A stretch of 64,000 nt of DNA from Lachnospiraceae bacterium (lineage in GTDB: Bacteria; Bacillota; Clostridia; Lachnospirales; Lachnospiraceae), in contig CAJTDX010000004.1 of NCBI GenBank assembly GCA_910575155.1, forward strand, positions 124,001 to 188,000, written 5' to 3'. Each line of letters begins with the position of its first letter. The stretch's first letter is position 1. Shown here in pieces: positions 39,044-45,660 of the stretch. The notes beneath the pieces are model-generated. The model ran no database searches and was not told the DNA's origin. It was given only the letters and a program-made list of their open reading frames with translations. Made by a program: the position numbers and the translations under genes.

Positions 39044-39289
39044 ATGCGTCTGTGTGAATTGAGAGAAAAAGAAGTTATTAATGTCTGCAACTGCAAATGT
39101 CTTGGATTTGTGGCGGACGTTGATATCGACGTCTGCACCGGAATGGTGCTGGCGCTGATTATTCCAGGCTGCGGAAAAGTATGGGGAATTTTTGGAAAAG
39201 GAAGTGAAATGCTCATTCCCTGGAAACAGGTGGTACGAGTGGGGCCGGATATCATTCTGGTAGAAATTCCGGAGTCGGAACACAGATAG
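39044..39289 (+). CDS. ymxH: YlmC/YmxH family sporulation protein (PRC-barrel)
   Basis: An 81-residue PRC-barrel-like protein, the YlmC/YmxH family associated with sporulation in Firmicutes. It starts MRLCELREKEVINVCNC and holds the beta-barrel motifs LGFVADVDIDVCTG and CGKVWGIFGKG, ending VGPDIILVEIP. The precise biochemical role is unknown. ATG 39044 follows CCGGGAGGAGAGCC, which fixes the start; an in-frame upstream start at 39011 is unlikely. Length fits the family. Confidence 0.88.
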   Translation: MRLCELREKEVINVCNCKCLGFVADVDIDVCTGMVLALIIPGCGKVWGIFGKGSEMLIPWKQVVRVGPDIILVEIPESEHR

Positions 39290-39451
39290 ACTGTGAAAGA
39301 AAAACCGGAGAAAAATGGCGCCTGCCAGGATCTTTTCACATCCATCCATAAAGGAACAGAGATTTTGCGAAAATACTTTGCATTTAAACAGAAATATGCT
39401 AGTATGAAATCGTAATGTCTTGTTGAATATCCGTACCAAGGAGGAACTTCT

Positions 39452-39904
39452 ATGAAATGTCCGTTTTGCAGCAGCGATAATACCAGGGTGATTGATTCCA
39501 GGCCGGCAGATGATAATAATTCTATTCGGAGGCGCCGGCTCTGCGATGAATGTAAAAAACGCTTTACTACCTATGAGAAAGTGGAGACGATTCCCCTGAT
39601 TGTGATTAAGAAAGATGATAACAGAGAGCAGTATGACCGTTCCAAGCTGGAAGCAGGCATTCTCAGGGCATGTCATAAGCGCCCGGTATCCGCCTCGCAG
39701 ATCGGCGAGTTGGTGGATCTGGTTGAGGTCGATATTTTTAACAAAGAAGAAAGAGAAATTTTCAGTTCCAAGATCGGAGAAATGGTTATGAACCGCCTTC
39801 AGGAACTGGATCCGGTGGCTTATGTCCGTTTTGCATCTGTGTATCGCGAATTTAAGGATGTAAATACCTTTATGGATGAATTGAAAAAAATGCTGGACAA
39901 TTAG
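39452..39904 (+). CDS. nrdR: Transcriptional repressor NrdR
   Basis: A 150-residue ATP-cone repressor of ribonucleotide reductase genes. The zinc ribbon MKCPFCSS...LCDECKKRFTTYE (cysteines 3, 6, 31, 34) is followed by the ATP-cone domain (about 45-140, KKDDNREQYDRSKLEAGILRA in blocks, FASVYREFKD). ATG follows CAAGGAGGAACTTCT. It lies upstream of yqeG, a frequent Lachnospiraceae order. No nrd operon is within the window. Confidence 0.95.
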   Translation: MKCPFCSSDNTRVIDSRPADDNNSIRRRRLCDECKKRFTTYEKVETIPLIVIKKDDNREQYDRSKLEAGILRACHKRPVSASQIGELVDLVEVDIFNKEEREIFSSKIGEMVMNRLQELDPVAYVRFASVYREFKDVNTFMDELKKMLDN

Positions 39905-39930
39905 AAGTCCTGTTACAGGAGATTAAGAGT

Positions 39931-40425
39931 ATGCTGGAAAAATTCTATCCGGATGAATATCTGGATTCTGCCTATCAGATTGAGTTTGACCGATTATATC
40001 AGGAAGGATACCGGGGTATTATTTTTGATGTGGACAATACGCTGGTGCCTCATGGAGCCCCGGCGGACGATCGTGCCAGAAGGTTGTTTATCCATTTGCG
40101 GGAACTGGGCTATCAGTGCTGCCTGCTTTCTAATAATAAAGAGCCGAGAGTAAAAACATTCAATGACGCGGTGCAGGCGCAGTACATTTTCAAAGCGGGA
40201 AAGCCCAGGATTTCCGGTTATGAGCGCGCTATGGAACTTATGGGGACCAATAAGAAAAACACCCTGTTTGTGGGAGATCAGATTTTTACAGACGTATATG
40301 GCGCGAACCGTGCCGGAATCTATACCATATTAACAAAGCCTATTCATCCCAAAGAGGAGATTCAGATTGTGCTGAAACGGTATCTTGAGAGAATTGTGTT
40401 GTTTTTTTATCAGAGAAGGAAATAA
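39931..40425 (+). CDS. yqeG: YqeG family HAD IIIA-type phosphatase
   Basis: A 164-residue HAD phosphatase. Motif I is IIFDVDNTLVPHG near residues 31-43, motif II LLSNNKE, motif III KAGKPRISGYERAM and motif IV FVGDQIFTDVYGANRAGI. This is the phosphatidylglycerophosphatase-like YqeG/YqeG1 family; the substrate in this lineage is not established. The ATG follows AGGAGATTAAGAGT. It follows nrdR after 26 bp. Confidence 0.9.
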   Translation: MLEKFYPDEYLDSAYQIEFDRLYQEGYRGIIFDVDNTLVPHGAPADDRARRLFIHLRELGYQCCLLSNNKEPRVKTFNDAVQAQYIFKAGKPRISGYERAMELMGTNKKNTLFVGDQIFTDVYGANRAGIYTILTKPIHPKEEIQIVLKRYLERIVLFFYQRRK

Positions 40426-40493
40426 TAGGCGTAGAGAATACTGATTTGGCACAATTTTAAGAATCTTGAGAATCTGAAATGGAGGAATCATTA

Positions 40494-40937
40494 ATGAAGG
40501 TAGCAATTGGAAACGATCACACAGCGGTTGATTTGAAAATGGAAATCATGGAATATGTCAGGAGTCTGGGACATGAAGCGGTGAATCTGGGCACGGACAG
40601 TACAGAGAGCTGTCATTATCCGGTATATGGCGAGAAAGTAGGACGCGCGGTGGCGGCAGGGGAAGCGGACTGCGGAATCCTCATCTGCGGGACAGGCGTT
40701 GGCATTTCTCTGGCGGCGAATAAGATCAGAGGAATACGCTGCGCTGTCTGTTCAGACGTGACAACGGCGCATCTGACGAAAGAGCACAATAATGCCAATA
40801 TCATTGCTTTTGGAGCAAGAATTGTGGGAAATGAGCAGGCGAAGGATATTGTAAAGGCATATCTGGAGGCGGAATTTATGGGAGGAAGGCATCAGACCCG
40901 TTTGGACATGATCCATGAGATTGAAGAAAAAGGTTGA
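40494..40937 (+). CDS. rpiB: Ribose 5-phosphate isomerase B
   Basis: Sugar-phosphate isomerase of 147 residues that interconverts ribulose and ribose 5-phosphate in the pentose phosphate pathway. It shows KVAIGNDHTAVDLK, GILICGTGVGISLAANKIRG and CSDVTTAHLTKEHNNANI, the RpiB/LacA family signature with the catalytic Cys in CGTG. ATG 40494 has TGGAGGAATCATTA upstream; an in-frame ATG at 40479 overlaps this site. Confidence 0.94.
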   Translation: MKVAIGNDHTAVDLKMEIMEYVRSLGHEAVNLGTDSTESCHYPVYGEKVGRAVAAGEADCGILICGTGVGISLAANKIRGIRCAVCSDVTTAHLTKEHNNANIIAFGARIVGNEQAKDIVKAYLEAEFMGGRHQTRLDMIHEIEEKG

Positions 40938-41015
40938 AAATTCTTCCAATATAGTATAGAATGAAAAAAGTATGCGGGTAATTGGCCCAAGCCATAGTTT
41001 AAGGAGGAAGTTTGA

Positions 41016-41573
41016 ATGATTTCAGCAGGAGATTTTAGAAACGGTATTACCATTGAAATGGATAATAATATTTACCAGATTATTGAATTTCAGCATGTTA
41101 AGCCAGGAAAGGGCGCGGCATTTGTGCGGACGAAATTAAAAAATATCAAGAACGGCGGCGTTGTGGAGAAGACCTTCCGTCCCACTGAGAAATGTCCTCA
41201 GGCGCGAATTGACAGAGCGGACATGCAGTACTTATATTCAGACGGCGATCTCTTTCATTTTATGGATGTGGAGACTTATGAGCAGATCGCACTGGACGCA
41301 GAGGCAATCGGCGACGCGCTGAAATTTGTAAAAGAGAATGAAATGGTGAAAATGTGTTCCCACAATGGCAGCGTGTTTGCAGTGGAGCCGCCGCTGTTTG
41401 TGGAATTAAAGATAACAGATACCGAGCCGGGCTTCAAGGGAGATACGGCTACCGGAGCAACCAAGCCGGCAGTAGTGGAGACGGGAGCTACCGTTTATGT
41501 TCCGCTGTTTGTAGAGCAGGAGGATGTCATTAAGATTGACACCAGAACAGGCGAGTATTTGTCAAGAGTATAA
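41016..41573 (+). CDS. efp: Translation elongation factor P
   Basis: EF-P of 185 residues, which relieves ribosome stalling at polyproline sequences. Domain I starts [22 protein letters not shown] and has the modifiable loop [15 protein letters not shown] (Lys32 tip); the OB domains II and III follow, ending [12 protein letters not shown]. The ATG follows AAGGAGGAAGTTTGA. Standard length; single-gene unit closed by a terminator. Confidence 0.97.
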   Translation: MISAGDFRNGITIEMDNNIYQIIEFQHVKPGKGAAFVRTKLKNIKNGGVVEKTFRPTEKCPQARIDRADMQYLYSDGDLFHFMDVETYEQIALDAEAIGDALKFVKENEMVKMCSHNGSVFAVEPPLFVELKITDTEPGFKGDTATGATKPAVVETGATVYVPLFVEQEDVIKIDTRTGEYLSRV

Positions 41574-41597
41574 AGGTGAATAGATAGAGAAAGATTG

Positions 41598-41630
41598 CGG
41601 TATAGTCGTTTCGGCTATACCGTTTTATTA
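41598..41630 (+). terminator. Intrinsic terminator after efp
   Basis: CGGTATAG pairs with CTATACCG around TCGTTTCGG, followed by TTTTATTATT. Confidence 0.8.
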
Positions 41631-41703
41631 TTTTATAGAAAATTCCTTCGGAATCCCTATAAAATAAAAAACAATGATCGCACTGCGGCGGAACAGAAAT
41701 GTA
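41631..41703 (+). repeat. Dispersed structured repeat, copy D (left 72 bp only)
   Basis: It carries the left hairpin (TTTTATAGAAAATTCC...GAATCCCTATAAAA) and the CAATGATCGCACTGCGGCGGAA block of copy A and then stops. The right-hand part with the CCCCTCA hairpin and palindrome is missing. It abuts the tandem regulator sites upstream of the two-component genes. Confidence 0.75.
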
Positions 41704-41725
41704 TTTAAGGAATTTTTAAGAAATT
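41704..41725 (+). promoter_or_regulatory. Candidate OmpR-type operator: two 11-bp direct repeats
   Basis: TTTAAGGAATT and TTTAAGAAATT are tandem, 11 bp apart (41704 and 41715), the spacing bound head-to-tail by OmpR/PhoB-family dimers. A TATAAT follows at 41752. Autoregulation by the downstream response regulator is inferred. Confidence 0.55.
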
Positions 41726-41792
41726 TCTTGAGTTTTATTTTTGAAATCCTTATTATAATGGCAGAGTAAAAAGAAGCAAGGAGCGAAAGAAC

Positions 41793-42497
41793 ATGGAACA
41801 ACAGACAATTCTGGTGGTGGATGACAACAAAGAAATCGTATTCTCTCTGGGCAAACTGCTGGAGTATGACGGTTACCGGGTTCTGAAAGCATATGACGGG
41901 ATAGAGGCGCTGGAGGTTTTAAAAGAAAATCAGGTGGATCTGATCCTTCTGGATATCATGATGCCCAGGCTGAATGGGTTGTCAGCGCTGATGAAAATCA
42001 GGGAAAGTAACCAGATTCCCGTGATCATCCTGTCGGCAAAAACCCAGGAGAGCGATAAGGTGTCCGGGCTTGTCATGGGAGCGGACGATTATGTGGAAAA
42101 ACCGTATAATCCGGCGGAGCTTACGGCAAGGGTGGCGGCGCAGCTGCGGCGTTACCATACCTGGGGCGGCAGCGCGCCCAAAGCAGAAGCGCAGCAGCTT
42201 GTAAATGGAGGCGTGGTTTTGAACAAGCAGACTAAAAAAGCCATTGTCGACGGTGCGGAAGTAAAACTGACTGCCACAGAGTATAAAATTTTAGAGCTGC
42301 TGATGGAGCATCCCGGACAGGTATTTTCCGCAGAGAAGATCTATGAACGGGTCTGGAAGGAGCTTGCAGCAGGAGCAGTAGAAAATACGGTGATGGTACA
42401 TATCCGTCATATTCGGGAGAAACTTGAAATTGATACCAAAAATCCAAAGTATATAAAGGTGGTGTGGGGCATTGGCTACAAAATGGAAAAATACTGA
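41793..42497 (+). CDS. Response regulator transcription factor (OmpR/VanR-like)
   Basis: A 234-residue two-component regulator. The receiver domain has the acidic pair DD (VVDDNK), the phosphoacceptor Asp in LILLDIMMPRLNG (about residue 53), Thr/Ser in IILSAK and Lys in YVEKPYNP. The C-terminal winged helix contains VKLTATEYKILELLMEHPGQVFS-type blocks and VHIRHIREKLE. VanR-like in overall look. Start ATG 41793 has AAGGAGCGAAAGAAC. The kinase gene follows immediately, and tandem repeats upstream may be its own operator. Confidence 0.93.
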   Translation: MEQQTILVVDDNKEIVFSLGKLLEYDGYRVLKAYDGIEALEVLKENQVDLILLDIMMPRLNGLSALMKIRESNQIPVIILSAKTQESDKVSGLVMGADDYVEKPYNPAELTARVAAQLRRYHTWGGSAPKAEAQQLVNGGVVLNKQTKKAIVDGAEVKLTATEYKILELLMEHPGQVFSAEKIYERVWKELAAGAVENTVMVHIRHIREKLEIDTKNPKYIKVVWGIGYKMEKY

Positions 42498-42513
42498 AAA
42501 TGGGAAAGAATGG

Positions 42514-43704
42514 ATGGAAAAATTGTTAAAACGGGAAGAACTGCCGCTGCTTTTTGGGTTATGCTGCATGATTCCCGCGCTGCTTTTGTTTGACGATATT
42601 TTACATGGAAAGTGGTTTGCCACAGAGCGGACGCTGCGAGAGGGAGGGGCTATGAACCTGTTTCTGGGCCTGGGAATCTGGAGGATGTTAAGTTTTGTAC
42701 TTCATTTCCGAAACCGCAGATGGAATACCGGACATGACAGATTCTATCAGGAATGGAAGCAGAAATTAAAAAAACAGCAGATTTGGTTTGGGGCGGCAGA
42801 GATGGCGGCATTGTGCGCGGCGCTTATAAATTTTAAGTATATTTATGAGCACAGTTGGAAGTATGCCAATTACAGTACAGGATATGCCTTAGTGATCACA
42901 GTCCTGGTCCAGGGGATCGTGTGCGAAGTGGTTTTGCTGTCTTATATGAAAAAGAAGCTGGAAGAGTACATGGAAGCCCTGGAACAGATTAACAGGAAAA
43001 ATCTGGAAGCCGCGCTGCGCAGTGAACAGATGAAGGTGGACTTAATCTCCAATGTTTCTCATGATCTGAAAACGCCTCTGACCTCCATGGTAGGCTATAT
43101 TGAACTGATAAAAAAAGAAGAGCTGACGGATGTGCTCAGCGATTATGTGGAAGTGCTTTCCAGAAAAGCGCAGAAATTAAAAGAGATGATTGACAGCCTT
43201 TTTGACCTTGCAAAGACCAGCAGCGGCAACGTAGATCTGAACATGGAGCCTCTGGAAATGAACCGCCTGATCGAGCAGGTATATGCGGACATGGAAGACC
43301 GGATCTTGCAGAGCGGAAGGGAGCTTGTGGTATCTCTGGCAAAAGAAGATACCGGGTTTACCGCTGACAGTGGTTATATGTACCGTATCTGCCAGAATTT
43401 GCTGGAAAATGCCCTGAAATATTCCCAGGAGTATACCAGAATTTTCCTGAAAACACTGGTATTGTCCGATCAGGTAGGACAACAGAAAGTGCGTTTTGAA
43501 ATCACAAATACGGCGGGGTACCGGATGGAATTTACCAAAGAACAGATTGTAGAGCGGTTTGCGCGCGGTGATGAATCCAGAACTACAGACGGGAACGGAC
43601 TGGGACTTGCCATTGTCAATACCTATACGGCGGCTCTGGGAGGTACTTTTGACGTAAATATTGACTGCGACCAGTTTAAGGCAGCAGTGGAATTTTTGAA
43701 ATAA
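42514..43704 (+). CDS. Sensor histidine kinase (VanS-like)
   Basis: About 396 residues. Two hydrophobic stretches (LPLLFGLCCMIPALLLF and, after a loop, MAALCAALINF with a further TM at about 120-140) anchor the protein. A coiled coil leads to the phosphoacceptor box SNVSHDLKTPLTSMVGYIE and an HATPase domain with N box NLLENALKYS, FARGDESRTTDGNGLGLAI. Cognate partner of the regulator upstream; the signal is unknown. TTG at 42472, overlapping the regulator gene behind AAGGTGGTG, is an alternative start. Confidence 0.88.
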   Translation: MEKLLKREELPLLFGLCCMIPALLLFDDILHGKWFATERTLREGGAMNLFLGLGIWRMLSFVLHFRNRRWNTGHDRFYQEWKQKLKKQQIWFGAAEMAALCAALINFKYIYEHSWKYANYSTGYALVITVLVQGIVCEVVLLSYMKKKLEEYMEALEQINRKNLEAALRSEQMKVDLISNVSHDLKTPLTSMVGYIELIKKEELTDVLSDYVEVLSRKAQKLKEMIDSLFDLAKTSSGNVDLNMEPLEMNRLIEQVYADMEDRILQSGRELVVSLAKEDTGFTADSGYMYRICQNLLENALKYSQEYTRIFLKTLVLSDQVGQQKVRFEITNTAGYRMEFTKEQIVERFARGDESRTTDGNGLGLAIVNTYTAALGGTFDVNIDCDQFKAAVEFLK

Positions 43705-43708
43705 TGCT

Positions 43709-43736
43709 TTGCATATGCATAAAAGTATGATATACT
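43709..43736 (+). promoter_or_regulatory. SigA promoter of the SCIFF gene
   Basis: TTGCAT (43709-43714), 16 bp, TATACT (43731-43736), about 90 bp before the precursor ATG and directly after the kinase stop codon. The locus therefore has its own promoter. Confidence 0.6.
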
Positions 43737-43824
43737 AAACCTGATATTTCCGTAACTGGGAAGATAGTTCAGCGTTCCGGACGATCTGAAATGTCCGGAC
43801 CATTTAAAGAAAGGAAGCAGGATT

Positions 43825-43965
43825 ATGAAGCACGTAAAGACATTAAATACAAGAAAACTGCAGAACACAGTGAAAAAAGGCGGCTGCGGCGAATGCCAGA
43901 CCTCCTGCCAGTCTGCATGCAAGACAAGCTGCACAGTGGGAAATCAGAGCTGTGAGAACAAATAA
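43825..43965 (+). CDS. SCIFF ranthipeptide precursor (six cysteines in forty-five residues)
   Basis: A 46-residue ribosomally made peptide. It begins MKHVKTLNTRKLQNTVKKGG and has cysteines at 21, 24, 28, 32, 36 and 43 with small polar spacers (CGEC, TSC, SAC, TSC). This is the SCIFF family, one of the most conserved modified peptides of Clostridia; its radical SAM maturase makes thioether cross-links to alpha or gamma carbons of Thr-type residues (ranthipeptides). The ATG follows AAAGGAAGCAGGATT. The maturase gene starts 230 bp downstream. Its small size means gene callers can miss it. Biological role is not settled. Confidence 0.93.
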   Translation: MKHVKTLNTRKLQNTVKKGGCGECQTSCQSACKTSCTVGNQSCENK

Positions 43966-44154
43966 TGATCAGAACATAAGCAAGCATAAGCTGGCGTGCC
44001 TGTTATAGTACGCCGGAACACAGACCGTTCGCCGCAGACGAGCGGTCATTTGTGCGTTATATCAGCAAAGCAGTCTGCACGTTGAGGAACAAAGCGGACA
44101 AGTCTGCTTCCGCGCCCTGAAAGTCTCATGGATAAAGGACGCGGGCGGTTGGCC

Positions 44155-44173
44155 GCGCTGAGCACAATTGCGA
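44155..44173 (-). repeat. 19-nt fragment of the dispersed repeat before the maturase start
   Basis: GCGCTGAGCACAATTGCGA is identical to the inner part of copy B (and reverse-complementary to copies A and C). It lies a few bases upstream of the maturase ribosome binding site. Confidence 0.55.
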
Positions 44174-44194
44174 GTAGAAAGAGAGGAATCAGCA

Positions 44195-45553
44195 GTGGTT
44201 CACCAGTATAAGAACAACGGCTACAACATTGTTTTAGATGTCAACAGCGGCGCGGTGCATGTGGTGGATGATGTTACTTATGAAGTAATTTCCCTGTTTG
44301 AGTCAGGTACCAGAGAAGAGATCACAGAACGTTTGAAGGAAACTTATTCAGAGACAGAGATTGCGGAGAGTTACGGGGAAATACAGGAACTTGTGGCAAA
44401 TGGCGAGCTGTTTACGGAGGATGAGTATCAGGATTATATTGAGCAGTTTCAGACAAGGCCCACAGTGGTAAAGGCATTATGTCTGCATATTGCCCATGAC
44501 TGTAATCTCAAGTGCCGCTATTGTTTTGCGGAAGAAGGAGAGTACCATGGGAAAAGGGCATTGATGTCTTTTGAGACCGGAAAAGCGGCTCTGGATTTTC
44601 TGATTGCAAATTCCGGGAACCGCCGTAATCTGGAAGTGGATTTTTTTGGCGGCGAGCCTCTGATGAACTTTGACGTGGTAAAAAAACTGGTATCATACGG
44701 CAGAGAGCAGGAGAAAATTCACAATAAGAAGTTCCGGTTTACGCTTACTACAAACGGAGTGCTTTTGGATGACGAAGCTATGGAGTTTGCCAATCAGGAA
44801 ATGGCGAACGTGGTATTAAGCATCGACGGGCGCAAGGAAGTGCATGACAGGATGCGTCCGTTCCCGAAGGGAGCAGGCAGCTATGATCTGATTGTGCCGA
44901 AGTTTCAGAAGCTTGCAGACAGCCGGAATCAGGAACGGTATTATGTGAGAGGAACGTTCACCCGCTATAATCCGGATTTTTCGCAGGATGTTCTGCATCT
45001 TGCAGATTTGGGATTCAAACAGATTTCTGTAGAGCCTGTGGTGGCGCAGCCGGAAGATGATTATGCTTTGAGGGAAGAGGATCTTCCCGGGCTGTTCGAA
45101 GAATATGACAGGCTCGCGGTGGAACTCATTCGACGCCGCAGAGAGGGAAAAGATTTTAATTTCTTTCATTTTATGATTGATTTAGAAGGCGGTCCCTGTG
45201 TGGCAAAACGGTTATCCGGCTGCGGCTCGGGCACGGAGTATCTGGCGGTGACGCCCTGGGGTGATTTTTATCCCTGTCATCAGTTTGTGGGAAACGAAGC
45301 GTTTTTGATGGGAAATGTCAAAGACGGTATTTGGAATGAAAAACTGCAGAACGAATTTAAGTCCTGTAATGTTTACGCCAAGGAAAAATGCCGGGATTGT
45401 TTCGCAAGATTTTACTGCAGCGGCGGCTGTGCGGCCAATTCCTATAATTTTCATGGAAGTATTACAGACGCCTATGATCTGGGGTGCCGGCTTCAGAAGA
45501 AGCGAATCGAATGCGCGATTATGATCCAGGCGGCGTTAGCGGAGGAAAGCTGA
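44195..45553 (+). CDS. SCIFF peptide maturase (radical SAM/SPASM thioether-forming enzyme)
   Basis: A 452-residue radical SAM enzyme that modifies the precursor encoded just upstream. Order: N-terminal peptide-recognition (RRE-like) part starting VHQYKNNGYNIVLDVN, the radical SAM cluster CNLKCRYCFA at about residues 105-113, FFGGEPLMNFDVV, and a C-terminal SPASM domain with cysteines GSGTEYLAVTPWGDFYPCH, CRDCFARFYCSGGCAAN. SAM is cleaved to start thioether cross-linking. I start at GTG 44195 behind AGAGAGGAATC, giving the family's usual (M)VHQYKNN; the reading frame extends to a TTG at 44168 inside a repeat fragment. Confidence 0.93.
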   Translation: MVHQYKNNGYNIVLDVNSGAVHVVDDVTYEVISLFESGTREEITERLKETYSETEIAESYGEIQELVANGELFTEDEYQDYIEQFQTRPTVVKALCLHIAHDCNLKCRYCFAEEGEYHGKRALMSFETGKAALDFLIANSGNRRNLEVDFFGGEPLMNFDVVKKLVSYGREQEKIHNKKFRFTLTTNGVLLDDEAMEFANQEMANVVLSIDGRKEVHDRMRPFPKGAGSYDLIVPKFQKLADSRNQERYYVRGTFTRYNPDFSQDVLHLADLGFKQISVEPVVAQPEDDYALREEDLPGLFEEYDRLAVELIRRRREGKDFNFFHFMIDLEGGPCVAKRLSGCGSGTEYLAVTPWGDFYPCHQFVGNEAFLMGNVKDGIWNEKLQNEFKSCNVYAKEKCRDCFARFYCSGGCAANSYNFHGSITDAYDLGCRLQKKRIECAIMIQAALAEES

Positions 45554-45639
45554 TGGCTGTGGAGTTTGCAGACATTCAGGCAACTGTTAAAAATCCGGTT
45601 ATGGTTTCTTTGCGGGGACTGTATTTGCCGGTAAGATAA
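45553..45639 (+). CDS. Candidate 28-residue ORF coupled to the SCIFF maturase
   Basis: The ATG overlaps the maturase TGA (TGATG) and has GGAGGAAAGC six bases upstream, so it would be translated by coupling. The 28 residues are MAVEFADIQATVKNPVMVSL then RGLYLPVR: mixed, with no transmembrane helix and no cysteine. No family is recognised. It ends 21 bp before the secDF start. It may be a third component of the locus or merely a fortuitous short frame. Confidence 0.45.
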   Translation: MAVEFADIQATVKNPVMVSLRGLYLPVR

Positions 45640-45660
45640 AAGACAAGAGAGGACAAAATC

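Noticed and set aside
43966-44194. A possible riboswitch or second peptide gene between the SCIFF precursor and maturase
   Set aside because: Several small hairpins are visible (for example ACCGTTCG/CGAGCGGT) but there is no terminator with a T-run, no closing stem and no cysteine-rich or RBS-led ORF.
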